Shown in pieces: positions 8,317 through 16,048 of a stretch of DNA of 64,000 bases. The first letter of the stretch is position 1. Every line of letters begins with the position of its first letter. The notes under the pieces were generated by a model. It was not told where the DNA came from. It worked only from the letters and a program-made list of their open reading frames with translations, and ran no database searches. Both the position numbers and the translations under genes were made by a program. This stretch comes from Bog-756 sp963713625 (GTDB taxonomy: Bacteria; Actinomycetota; Acidimicrobiia; Acidimicrobiales; RAAP-2), in contig CAVQMN010000009.1 of assembly GCA_963713625.1 (NCBI GenBank), positions 124,001 to 188,000 on the forward strand, in the 5' to 3' direction.

Positions 8317-9027
8317 ATGAGCGGAGCCCTGGACACCGACCCGAACCGCAACGCGGAACCGGATCAGCGCCCGGCGGCCCCGGGCGGCCGGCGTCTCACC
8401 GCCGACGCCCGACGACGGCAGCTGTTCGAGGTGGCCCTGTCCCTCTTCGCCGAGCACGGCTACTCGGCCACCACCATGGACGACATCGCCGAGTCGGCCG
8501 GCGTGACCAAACCGTTGGTGTACCAGCACTTCGATTCCAAGCGTGCGCTCTACCTCGAGCTGATGGACGCGGTCTCACGCGAGCTGGTGACACGCATCGT
8601 CAAGGCGACCGCCACGGCAGACGGCCCCCGCCAGCAGGTCGAGCTGGGCTTTGCCGCCTACTTCGAACTCATGGTCGACAGCGAGCCGGCCTTCCGCCTC
8701 CTCTACGGGCGCGATGCTCCTGACGACTTCGAGTTGGGCGCCGCGCTGCGCCGGGTGGAAGAGACCATCGCCCAGGCCATCGATCCCCTCATCGACGCCG
8801 GACTCGATCCCGAACACCGCCTGCTCCTGGCCCACGCGGTGGTGGGCATGGCCGAGGGTGCCAGCCGCCACTGGCTGGATACCAACCGGCGCCAGGGCAA
8901 CTCCGAAAACGGGACCGGCTCGCCGACCGACGCCCCCGCCGACGTTCGCCGGGCCGACGCGGCCCAGCTGGCCAACCGCCTGGCCGACTTCGCCTGGGCC
9001 GGGCTCCGCCAGGTCCACCGCATCTGA
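8317..9027 (+). CDS. TetR/AcrR-family transcriptional regulator
   Basis: A 236-residue regulator. The helix-turn-helix runs through YSATTMDDIAESAGVTKPLVYQHF at about residues 48-71, typical of TetR N-termini, followed by an all-helical ligand domain. It starts about 25 residues later than the HTH norm because of a disordered Asp/Pro-rich N-tail. The ligand and target are not evident: the neighbours are a glycosyltransferase on the same strand and an anti-sigma factor on the opposite one. No palindrome was seen in the short upstream gap (8262-8303). Confidence 0.88.
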   Translation: MSGALDTDPNRNAEPDQRPAAPGGRRLTADARRRQLFEVALSLFAEHGYSATTMDDIAESAGVTKPLVYQHFDSKRALYLELMDAVSRELVTRIVKATATADGPRQQVELGFAAYFELMVDSEPAFRLLYGRDAPDDFELGAALRRVEETIAQAIDPLIDAGLDPEHRLLLAHAVVGMAEGASRHWLDTNRRQGNSENGTGSPTDAPADVRRADAAQLANRLADFAWAGLRQVHRI

Positions 9028-9094
9028 CCCACGGGCACCGGCGGCCTCTGACCCACGGGTACCGGCGGCCTCTGACCCGCGGGCACGGGCGGCG
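9023..9094. repeat. 24-bp tandem repeat, 3 copies
   Basis: Three consecutive 24-bp units beginning TCTGACCCACGGGCACC, the first overlapping the TetR stop codon. The repeat fills the gap between convergent tetR and the anti-sigma gene. Confidence 0.88.
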
Positions 9095-9130
9095 TCGGCC
9101 GGGGACCTCCGACACGGTGGAGCCGGCCGG

Positions 9131-10003
9131 TCAGGCCGTGACCTGTCCGGCCACCACCGGTCGGTTGGTGCTCTGGACCACCCCGCCGGCGTGCTCGGCG
9201 GTGATGGCGAACGCGTCGACGGGCATGTTGCCGGCCACGCTGAAGGGGACCACCCGTGGATCCGAGCCCAACAGGCCGAGCGAGATCGTCCGGCTGCCGA
9301 TCACCCCCCAGAGCTGGTACGTCTCGCTCTTCGGCAGCGAAGACAGACCCCGGGCTTCGACGAACCCGGTCCCCGAGCTGGTCAGGACGACGGTGGCCTT
9401 CGTCGTGGCCGCCGACGCCGACGACGGAGCCCGCAATGGCACCTCCCTGGTCGATGGCGAGGCGATGGCCGCCTGCTCCGCCCGGGTCAGCGGGGCCGAC
9501 GCCTGGAGTGCGTTGACCTGGTGGTGGAGATGACCGACCTGGACGCCGAGGACGACCGCCACGACGGCGGCCGCAGCCGCGACCACCACCGCCACCCGCA
9601 TGGCCGTGCGGCCCCGCCGACCCCCGGTACCGATCGCCACCACCTCGGCGGTGCCCGACGGCGTCGCCGGCTCGCCGCCGACCGGGCCCGCGAACTCGTC
9701 ATCCGGCCGCCGCGGGCCGGGTTCGGACTCCAGCCGTTTGGCCAACCGGTCCCACGACGGCGGAGCCGATCCGTCGAGCCGGCTGGCGATCCCGTCCCAC
9801 AACTCCCCCGGCGATGCTCCGCCCGAGTTGGCCAGCAGGCCGGCCACTTCGTGATGCTGGGCCACCTCGATCGAGCACCTGACGCACCCCGCGAGATGCC
9901 GCTCGACCATGGCCGCCGTCTCGGGATCCACCGCGTCGAGGGCGTAGACACCCAGCAGCTCCTGTATCTCCCGGTGGATGGGATCGGGCTCGTGGGTACT
10001 CAC
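9131..10003 (-). CDS. RskA-type anti-sigma-K factor
   Basis: A 290-residue membrane anti-sigma factor. The N-terminal zinc-type anti-sigma domain has the H-x3-C-x2-C motif (HLAGCVRC) near residues 38-45. A single membrane span lies at about 155-177, and the C-terminal extracytoplasmic part contains the RskA-like region TYQLWGVIGSRTISLG. It would hold the upstream ECF sigma factor inactive until regulated proteolysis. The GTG start overlaps the sigma stop (GTGA), which supports a one-to-one pair. Sequence further upstream in frame belongs to the sigma gene. Confidence 0.9.
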   Translation of the reverse strand: MSTHEPDPIHREIQELLGVYALDAVDPETAAMVERHLAGCVRCSIEVAQHHEVAGLLANSGGASPGELWDGIASRLDGSAPPSWDRLAKRLESEPGPRRPDDEFAGPVGGEPATPSGTAEVVAIGTGGRRGRTAMRVAVVVAAAAAVVAVVLGVQVGHLHHQVNALQASAPLTRAEQAAIASPSTREVPLRAPSSASAATTKATVVLTSSGTGFVEARGLSSLPKSETYQLWGVIGSRTISLGLLGSDPRVVPFSVAGNMPVDAFAITAEHAGGVVQSTNRPVVAGQVTA

Positions 10004-10602
10004 GACTCTGCTCCTGCCGGTTCCACACCGAGTTCGGCCAGGTTGATCCGGAGCCGGCCCAGCCCCGACCGGATGCGGCTCTTGACGGTGCCCTCGGGCT
10101 CGTTGAGGATCTGGGCCACCTCGCGATAGGTGTTGCCTCCAAAATAGGCCAGGAGGATCGGTTTGCGAAGGTCCTCGGGCAGGGCGCCGAGGGCGGCCTT
10201 CACCTGGTCGGCCACGGCCATGTCCCACACCTCGTGATCGATGTCGTAGCCGGCGGTGGCCGTCTCCTTCGACGTGCGCTCCTCCCGGCGCCGGCGGGCC
10301 GTCTCCGACCGGATGAAGTCGACGGATTTCCCATGGGTCCGGGCCAGCAGGTAGGAGCGCAGCGTGCCCCGCTGGGCGTCGAACTTCTCGGGCTGCCTCC
10401 AGAGGTCGAGGAAGATCTCCTGGGTGATCTCCTCGGCCGGAGGATCGCTGCGCAGGATGCGCCGGGCCAATGAGTGCACGGCCCCCCCGTGACGCCGGTA
10501 GATCTCGGCCAGCGCAGGCTCGTGCCACCGGCCGACAGCCACCACCAAGTTTGCATCGCTGGCCTGCAAATTGGCGTCACTCGCCTGCTCTCGTCCGATC
10601 AC
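10000..10602 (-). CDS. ECF RNA polymerase sigma factor, SigK-like
   Basis: A 200-residue group 4 sigma factor. Region 2 includes EEITQEIFLDLWRQPEKFD, and region 4 includes YREVAQILNEPEGTVKSRIRSGL, the promoter-recognition helix-turn-helix. The pairing with an RskA-type anti-sigma gene by a GTGA overlap indicates the SigK/SigL-type group. GTG start at 10602. The N-terminus carries a perfect heptapeptide duplication (QASDANL twice). Divergent from the diiron-like gene at 10712 across 109 bp. Confidence 0.92.
   Translation of the reverse strand: MIGREQASDANLQASDANLVVAVGRWHEPALAEIYRRHGGAVHSLARRILRSDPPAEEITQEIFLDLWRQPEKFDAQRGTLRSYLLARTHGKSVDFIRSETARRRREERTSKETATAGYDIDHEVWDMAVADQVKAALGALPEDLRKPILLAYFGGNTYREVAQILNEPEGTVKSRIRSGLGRLRINLAELGVEPAGAES
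10546..10587 (-). repeat. Duplicated heptapeptide codons (QASDANL x2) in the sigma gene
   Basis: Residues 6-12 and 13-19 of the sigma factor are identical, while five of the seven codon pairs differ at the third base only. Confidence 0.85.
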
Positions 10603-10711
10603 CGCACTCTATTCGGAGCCGGTCCTCCGGGCGGATGGCGCATTCGGCCCGCGGGTCGGGTGGATGTCGATCCAACATCATCTGGGCCCTGATCGGCTAC
10701 GAAGGACGGGC

Positions 10712-11494
10712 ATGACCTTCGATATGACGACCTACCGGCGGCTCTCGGAGAAACTCGAGGTCGACGACATCGACTTCGGTGCCTTCCGTGATCGGCCCCT
10801 CGATCCGGAGGCACTCCGGTGCCTGCGCTACATGCATGACGTGGAGAGCCATACGGTCTGTTACCTGCGCGACGTCCTCGTCACCCGGGCCCACCGCGAT
10901 CCCGAGGTCACCTCGTTCCTCACCCTCTGGAACTACGAGGAGTTCTGGCACGGGGAGGCCATCGCCGACATCCTGGCCGCGCACGACGAGGGTGCCGGGA
11001 CCGGGCGGATCGCCGCCCTCCGCCAACGCCTGCCGAGGCGCGAAGCGTGGAAGCCGCTCACCTTCCAGCTGGGCTCAGCCCTCACTCCCCACCTGACCGC
11101 CGTGCACATGACCTGGGGGGCGGTCAACGAATGGACGACCCAGGCCGCCTACGCCCGGCTGGCCAAGCTGGCCGACCACCCCACGCTCACCCTGCTGCTC
11201 CGGCGGGTCATGAAGCAGGAAGGGCGCCACATCGACTTCTACTCGGCCCAGGCCCGATCGCGGCTGGCCGACAGCCGCGCCGCCCAGCGGCTCACCCGGT
11301 GGGCCCTCCGGCACTTCTGGGCGCCGGTGGGCAGCGGCGTCCTTCCCGACCGGGAGGTCGACTTCCTCCGCTCCTACCTCTTCGGCGATGAGGACGGTCG
11401 GTCGGTGGCCGACCGCATCGACCGCCGCGTCGACCGGCTTCCCGGTCTCGAGGGCCTGAACCTCCTGCACGGGGCCGTCTCCGCCGCCGCCTGA
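10712..11494 (+). CDS. Ferritin-like diiron protein (acyl-ACP desaturase/ribonucleotide reductase-like fold)
   Basis: A 260-residue helical protein with paired carboxylate/His motifs expected of a diiron four-helix bundle: ESHTVCYLRD and NYEEFWHGEAI in the first half, then VNEWTTQ and KQEGRHIDFYSAQ in the second. EEFWHGE and EGRHIDF match the E-x2-H style ligand pairs. The exact reaction is unknown; relatives include acyl-ACP desaturase-like oxygenases and hypothetical ferritin-like proteins. AAGGA lies five bases before the ATG. The gene stands alone between the sigma operon and a DUF4395 gene. Confidence 0.72.
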   Translation: MTFDMTTYRRLSEKLEVDDIDFGAFRDRPLDPEALRCLRYMHDVESHTVCYLRDVLVTRAHRDPEVTSFLTLWNYEEFWHGEAIADILAAHDEGAGTGRIAALRQRLPRREAWKPLTFQLGSALTPHLTAVHMTWGAVNEWTTQAAYARLAKLADHPTLTLLLRRVMKQEGRHIDFYSAQARSRLADSRAAQRLTRWALRHFWAPVGSGVLPDREVDFLRSYLFGDEDGRSVADRIDRRVDRLPGLEGLNLLHGAVSAAA

Positions 11495-11549
11495 TCCACG
11501 GGAACGCACCTGCGCAATCCCCGCCGGCACCGAAACCCGAGCGACCCGG

Positions 11550-11561
11550 TAAACTAACTAG
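11550..11561 (+). promoter_or_regulatory. Leaderless-type -10 element for DUF4395 gene
   Basis: TAAACT (11550-11555), six bases, then GTG 11562. There is no purine-rich ribosome site. Confidence 0.65.
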
Positions 11562-12059
11562 GTGTTCAGCTTCCCGAACCCGGTCAACGAAAAGGCAGCC
11601 AGGACGGTCGCCGCCGGCGTGGTCGTGATGTCGGTGGCCGCCGTGGCCTTCCGGCAACCCTGGATCCTCATCCCCTTGGCCTACGGCTTCTGGGCCCGGG
11701 TCCTGACCGGACCCACCCTCAGTCCGCTCGGCCAGCTGGCCACCCGGGTGGTGGCCCCGCACCTCGGCGAACCCCGCCTGGTGGCCGGCCCGCCCAAACG
11801 GTTCGCCCAGGGCATGGGCGTGGCCTTCTCCACCACCGCACTGGTGCTCTGGTACGGCTTCGGGCTGGGCACCGCCACCTGGGTGGTGGTCTCCCTGCTG
11901 GCCGTGGCCGCCTTCCTCGAATCGGCGCTGGCCATCTGCCTCGGGTGCATCGTCTTCGGCCTCCTGATGAAGGTCGGTGTCGTTCCCGAGGAGGTGTGCG
12001 CGGCCTGCGCCGACATCTCGGTCCGCCACCCACAGGTGGCCTCGGGTCGACCGACCTGA
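11562..12059 (+). CDS. DUF4395 integral membrane protein
   Basis: A 165-residue membrane protein that opens with the family signature FPNPVNEKAARTVAAG. It has four to five hydrophobic segments, a conserved ALAICLGCIVFG segment, and a Cys pair near the end (EEVCAACADI). DUF4395 proteins often travel with thioredoxin-like or rhodanese genes and are presumed to handle thiols in the membrane; no such partner is adjacent here. GTG start set by a TAAACT-N6 leaderless promoter. Convergent with the phosphatase gene (8 bp apart). Confidence 0.85.
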   Translation: MFSFPNPVNEKAARTVAAGVVVMSVAAVAFRQPWILIPLAYGFWARVLTGPTLSPLGQLATRVVAPHLGEPRLVAGPPKRFAQGMGVAFSTTALVLWYGFGLGTATWVVVSLLAVAAFLESALAICLGCIVFGLLMKVGVVPEEVCAACADISVRHPQVASGRPT

Positions 12060-12067
12060 GGGGTCGG

Positions 12068-12634
12068 TCAGGAGAGGCGGGGAAGCAGCTCGGCGCAGAG
12101 CCCGGCCAACTCCTCGACGCACGAGACGTAGATCTCGTCCTCGCCGCCGGCGGGGTCGGCGACATCCTCCCACGGTTCGACGGGGAGATCGGCCAGGCCC
12201 AGCGCGGCGATCCGTTCGGCCAGCGGCGGGGGACCGGTCGGCAGGTCGCGGCACAGCCGCTTGATCGACACGGTCTTCGATGCGGCGGCCGGGTAGCGGC
12301 GGCGGATGAAGGAGACATGTTCGCCGGCCATGGCCAAGACGAGGTCGGCGTCCTCCACGTCACGGTCGGTGAGCTGGTGGCTCCGGTGCCCGTCGGCGCT
12401 GAGGCCGAGGGAGGCCAGGGCGTCGCGGGTCCTCCTGCTCATGGGCTGGCCTTCGACGACGTGGGTCCCGGCCGTCACGATGGCCACCGGCCCCGGCTGG
12501 AGCATGACCCCGGCCATGACCGAGCGCGCCGCGTTGCCCGTGCACAGGGTGAGCAGCCGGACCGGGCGGACCGAGCGGTCCTCTCCCGCGTCGCTCACGT
12601 GGTCGCCTGCGGCCGGCGATCGGGAGGCCGGCAT
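12068..12634 (-). CDS. Low-molecular-weight protein-tyrosine phosphatase family
   Basis: Cytoplasmic phosphatase of the LMW-PTP/arsenate-reductase fold. The phosphate-binding P-loop C-x5-R-S is present as LCTGNAARS, and the loop carrying the general acid appears near the C-terminus as VEPWEDVADP. 188 residues with the ATG at 12634; a GTG at 12598 just before the conserved strand is an alternative start that would remove a 12-residue tail. It follows the acyl-CoA dehydrogenase by 12 bp, so the two are likely co-transcribed. In vivo substrate unknown. Confidence 0.86.
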   Translation of the reverse strand: MPASRSPAAGDHVSDAGEDRSVRPVRLLTLCTGNAARSVMAGVMLQPGPVAIVTAGTHVVEGQPMSRRTRDALASLGLSADGHRSHQLTDRDVEDADLVLAMAGEHVSFIRRRYPAAASKTVSIKRLCRDLPTGPPPLAERIAALGLADLPVEPWEDVADPAGGEDEIYVSCVEELAGLCAELLPRLS

Positions 12635-12646
12635 CGTGGCCGGTGA

Positions 12647-13861
12647 CTAGTTGATGTGGACGCCGGAGATGGCCCGGCTGATGATCAGCCGCTGGATCTC
12701 GCTCGTCCCCTCGAAGATGGTGTAGATCTTCGAGTCGCGGTGCCAGCGCTCGACGGGATGCTCGCGGATGTAGCCGTAGCCGCCCATGATCTGAATGGCT
12801 TCCTCGGTGACGTACACCGCGGTCTCGCCCGCGTACAGCTTGGACATCGAACCCTCGCCCGAGGTGAACTCCTTGCCGTTGCGACCCATCCACGAGGCCC
12901 GCCAGATCAGCAGGCGGGACGCGTCGATGCGGGTCTTCATGTCGGCCAGTTTGAAGGCGATGGCCTGGTTCTCGATGATGGCCCGCCCGAAGGCCTTGCG
13001 CTCCTTGGCGTAGTCCAGCGAGTACTCATAAGCGGCCCGGGCGATCCCGAGCGCCTGGGCCCCGACGGTCGGACGCGAGGCCTCGAAGGTCTTCATGGCC
13101 GCCTGACTCGTCGAACGCTTCCCCTCGCGGGCTCGGGCCAGCTTCTCGTCGAGCTTTTCCTTGCCCCCGAGGAGGCAGTGGCCCGGCACGCGGACGTCCT
13201 CGAGCACGACTTCGGCGGTGTGGGAGGCGCGGATGCCCATCTTCTTGAACTTCTGCCCCTGGGACAGGCCGGGGGTGCCCGGCGGCACGATGAAGCTGGC
13301 CTGACCCCGGGACTTGAGCTCGGGATCGACCGAGGCCACCACCACGTGGATGTCGGCGATACCCCCGTTGGTGATCCAGGTCTTCGTCCCGTTGAGGACC
13401 CACTCGTCCTTGGCTTCGTCGTAGACGGCCCGGGTCCGCAGCGACGACACGTCCGAGCCGGCGTCCGGCTCGGAGACGGCGAACGCGGCCAGCTGGATCT
13501 TGTCCGGGGTGCCGAAGCACTGCGGGCCCCACTCCATCAGCTGCTCCGGCGTGCCGTTGCTGGCGATCCCGGCCAGGCCCAGCGTGCTCCCGAAGATGGA
13601 CAGGGCGATACCGGCGTCGCCCCAGGACATCTCCTCGTTGGCGATGGGAAGCAGCAGCCCGCTGTCGTCCGAGAAGCACTGGATGATGAAGTCGAATGAG
13701 TACAGCCCGATGCGGGCCGCCTCTTCGATGATCGGCCACGGGGTCTCTTCCCGTTCGTCCCATTCATGTCCGGCCGGACGGATGACCGTCTCCGCGAAGT
13801 CGTGCACCCATTTCTGGATCTGCAGTTGATCCTCGTTCAGATCAAGTGAGAATTCAGCCAT
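12647..13861 (-). CDS. Acyl-CoA dehydrogenase
   Basis: FAD enzyme that introduces a trans-2 double bond in acyl-CoA in beta-oxidation or amino-acid catabolism. The 404-residue protein has the FAD-binding AFAVSEPDAGSD and TWITNGG signatures and the C-terminal block IQIMGGYGYIREHPVERWHRD. The catalytic base Glu is in YTIFEGTSEIQ near residue 380, as in medium/short-chain enzymes. ATG follows GGAGCAGGGGAC. A strong palindrome lies about 104 bp upstream (13965-13990), so control by a dimeric repressor such as a TetR regulator is likely. First gene of a pair with the phosphatase. Confidence 0.94.
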   Translation of the reverse strand: MAEFSLDLNEDQLQIQKWVHDFAETVIRPAGHEWDEREETPWPIIEEAARIGLYSFDFIIQCFSDDSGLLLPIANEEMSWGDAGIALSIFGSTLGLAGIASNGTPEQLMEWGPQCFGTPDKIQLAAFAVSEPDAGSDVSSLRTRAVYDEAKDEWVLNGTKTWITNGGIADIHVVVASVDPELKSRGQASFIVPPGTPGLSQGQKFKKMGIRASHTAEVVLEDVRVPGHCLLGGKEKLDEKLARAREGKRSTSQAAMKTFEASRPTVGAQALGIARAAYEYSLDYAKERKAFGRAIIENQAIAFKLADMKTRIDASRLLIWRASWMGRNGKEFTSGEGSMSKLYAGETAVYVTEEAIQIMGGYGYIREHPVERWHRDSKIYTIFEGTSEIQRLIISRAISGVHIN

Positions 13862-13964
13862 GTCCCCTGCTCCGTTCCGGCCCTGGACGGGCCTCCACGC
13901 CTATCGGGCGCCCGGGCCGATCCGAGGACCGACCCGTCCACCAGCTTCTCGAGCGGCAGATTGT

Positions 13965-13990
13965 TCTTAGTTACTCAATAGTAACCAAGA
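13965..13990. promoter_or_regulatory. 26-bp palindromic operator upstream of acyl-CoA dehydrogenase
   Basis: Arms TCTTAGTTACT and AGTAACCAAGA separated by CAAT. Ten of eleven arm positions pair; the inner six (GTTACT/AGTAAC) are perfect. This is the size and symmetry of a TetR-family operator, and it is AT-richer than its surroundings. Confidence 0.7.
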
Positions 13991-14018
13991 AGGGACGTCA
14001 ACGCCACCACCCCGGAAC

Positions 14019-14096
14019 CAGGCACCGGATCCAGGCACCGGGACCAGGCACGGGCGACAGGCACGGGCGACAGGCACGGGCGACAGGCATGGGGAG
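14019..14096. repeat. 13-bp tandem repeat, 6 copies
   Basis: Six adjacent 13-bp units of the type CAGGCACGGGCGA with increasing divergence to the left. Intergenic, downstream of cspA and upstream of the acyl-CoA dehydrogenase. Confidence 0.88.
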
Positions 14097-14231
14097 CTGG
14101 GTCGCCCCGAGGATGGCCACGGGCCTGCCGGGCAGTCGCGGCGCGGGCCGACACTGACCGACCGGTGCGACAGGGCACCACCTCGGCTCAGCGGGAGGGG
14201 CCGGCAGGGGCCCCCGGGGAAGGAGCCGGTG

Positions 14232-14444
14232 CTACGCGGGCTGGGCCAGGCGCACGTCGACAGCCTGGAGCCCCTTGGGCCCTTCCTGGAGCTCGAACTC
14301 GACGGCCTGACCCTCTTCGAGCGAGCGGAATCCGTTCATCTGGATAGCGGTGTGATGCACGAAGACATCGGCCCCACCATCCGGTTGCGAAATAAAGCCG
14401 AAGCCCTTTTCTGCGTTGAACCACTTGACTGTTCCGGAAGCCAC
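14232..14444 (-). CDS. cspA: Cold-shock protein CspA family
   Basis: A 70-residue single-domain nucleic-acid chaperone. RNP1 (KGFGFISQ, residues 13-20) and RNP2 (VFVHHTAI, 27-34) are intact. The GTG start is preceded by a GGAGGAAAGGGG purine tract, a strong ribosome site. In-frame sequence further upstream is not protein-like. Cold-shock genes often have long untranslated leaders, and the 191 bp up to cysS would allow one. Confidence 0.95.
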   Translation of the reverse strand: MASGTVKWFNAEKGFGFISQPDGGADVFVHHTAIQMNGFRSLEEGQAVEFELQEGPKGLQAVDVRLAQPA

Positions 14445-14635
14445 GGTGGCATTCCCCTTTCCTCCACACGTGCAGTGCGCAGGGCGCCGCCGGACGGAGA
14501 CCGGGTTCCGACGTCCCACCCGAGTGGGCACTCCGGACCGCGCACCGAAGGTGACTTCCTGCCCGAGAAACGCTAGCAGTCCTCTGCTCCGGATCAACTG
14601 AGAAGAGGGGTTTCGGGCTCCTGTTCACACGGCGT

Positions 14636-16027
14636 TCATTGACGCCGGATCCGGGTGCCCTCGGCGCTGTCCTCGACCACCCACCCCAGCTCCTCGAGCT
14701 CGGTGCGAAGAGCGTCGGCCCGGGCGAAGTCACGTTGGGCGCGGGCTTCGTCACGGAACCGGACCAGCTCGGCCGCAGCCGGGTCGACCTCCTGGTCGAT
14801 GCCGGGCCGCAGGGCCAGGCCCAGTGCCGCGCACAGCAGGGCGGCGGTGACCGCCGACTCCCGGGCGCCCGTCCCGTCGCCGGCATCGGCCGCGGCGTTG
14901 GCCCGGCGCACGAGGTCGAACACCCCGGCCAGCGCTCCGGGGGTGTCGAGGTCGTCATCCATGGACCGTCGGAACCGTGCCACGGCGTCGGCGTCCAGCC
15001 CATCGACGGGCCCGGGGTCGACCACCGGTCCGTGGGCCAGGGGGTCGTCCAGCTCGAAGCGCCGGGCCAGCTCGTCCAGCCTGGCCAACCCGGACTCGGC
15101 ATCGGCCACCGTGTCCGGGGTCACCTCGATGGGCGACCGATAGTGGGACCGGAGCACGAGCAGGCGGTAGGCGCGGGCATCGCTCCGGTCCAAGAGATCG
15201 GACAGTGAGGTGAAGTTGCCCAACGACTTGGACATCTTCTCCCCGTCCATGGTGACCCAACCGTTGTGCACCCAGTGCCGGGCGAACTCCCGACCCTCGG
15301 CCACGGCCTGGGCCCGTTCGTTCTCGTGATGCGGAAAGATCAGGTCGATGGCCCCGCCGTGGAGGTCGAACCCGTCGCCCAGCAGGTCGAGGGACATCAC
15401 CACGCACTCGGTGTGCCACCCGGGCCGGCCCCGTCCGAAGGGGGACGGCCAGGTGGGCTCGCCGGGCTTGGCCTTCTTCCACAACACGAAGTCGAGAGGC
15501 GATCGCTTCTGCTCGTCGGCCTCGACCCGCGCCCCCGACCGCAAGGAGTCGAGCGACTGGTGGGCCAACAGCCCGTACCCGGGGACGTCCATCACCGAGA
15601 GATAGACGCCGTCAGCGGTCTCATAGGCCACGCCCCGTGCCACCAGGTCGGAGACGAGCTCGACCATCCGGTCCACGTAGGCGGTGGCGTGGGGGGTCTG
15701 GTCGGGACGGAGGACCCCCAGTGCGTCCATGGCCTCCCACCACACCGCCTCGTAGGTGGCGGTGAGCTCCGACTCGGGGATGCCCCGGGCGGCGGCGCGT
15801 TCGATGATCTTGTCTTCGATGTCGGTGATGTTGGAGACGTAGGTCACATCCAGACCCGTGAAGAGCAGGTAGCGGCGCAGGACGTCGAAGACCAAGGAGA
15901 ACCGGCCGTGCCCGAGATGGGGCGCGTCATACACGGTGGGTCCACAGACGTACATCGAGACCGAACCGGGCTGGCGGAGCCTGAGTGGTGACACCTGGCC
16001 GGTGGCGGTGTCGTGGAGCTGGAGCAC
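14636..16027 (-). CDS. cysS: Cysteinyl-tRNA synthetase (or MshC-like paralogue)
   Basis: Charges tRNA-Cys. The 463-residue class I synthetase has the zinc and cysteine-site CGPTVYD near residue 27, the HIGH-type motif HLGHG, the second zinc-site block GWHTECVVM, FPHHENE and the KMSKS motif KMSKSLGN. The tRNA-binding C-terminal domain is present, which favours CysS over the shorter mycothiol ligase MshC. Start GTG 16027 fits a TACCGT-N7 leaderless promoter; the open frame extends far upstream but only antisense to valS. Divergent from valS with a 21-bp gap. Confidence 0.93.
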   Translation of the reverse strand: MLQLHDTATGQVSPLRLRQPGSVSMYVCGPTVYDAPHLGHGRFSLVFDVLRRYLLFTGLDVTYVSNITDIEDKIIERAAARGIPESELTATYEAVWWEAMDALGVLRPDQTPHATAYVDRMVELVSDLVARGVAYETADGVYLSVMDVPGYGLLAHQSLDSLRSGARVEADEQKRSPLDFVLWKKAKPGEPTWPSPFGRGRPGWHTECVVMSLDLLGDGFDLHGGAIDLIFPHHENERAQAVAEGREFARHWVHNGWVTMDGEKMSKSLGNFTSLSDLLDRSDARAYRLLVLRSHYRSPIEVTPDTVADAESGLARLDELARRFELDDPLAHGPVVDPGPVDGLDADAVARFRRSMDDDLDTPGALAGVFDLVRRANAAADAGDGTGARESAVTAALLCAALGLALRPGIDQEVDPAAAELVRFRDEARAQRDFARADALRTELEELGWVVEDSAEGTRIRRQ

Positions 16028-16048
16028 GCAGGGTACGGTAACCCGATC
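16028..16048. promoter_or_regulatory. Overlapping divergent promoter, cysS/valS
   Basis: The whole gap between the two start codons is 21 bp. On the minus strand TACCGT (16040-16035) stands seven bases before the cysS GTG; on the plus strand TACGGT (16034-16039) stands nine bases before the valS ATG. The two -10 hexamers overlap by five bases within an imperfect GGGT...ACCC palindrome. Confidence 0.65.

Larger units (their letters stand above)
13862..14231. other. Gene-free intergenic region between acyl-CoA dehydrogenase and cspA
   Basis: 370 bp with no convincing gene on either strand. It holds a 26-bp palindrome (13965-13990) and six 13-bp tandem units (14019-14096). It must contain the promoter for the acyl-CoA dehydrogenase and the cspA terminator, but I could not place either with confidence. 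Confidence 0.7.

Noticed and set aside
7170..8351. Long minus-strand open frame continuing upstream of the crotonase gene
   Set aside because: Antisense to the glycosyltransferase and the TetR start; low-complexity composition and no family features.
13846..14157. Plus-strand 103-codon gene in the gap before cspA
   Set aside because: It reads through the palindrome and the 13-bp repeats, has no start signal and no protein-like composition.
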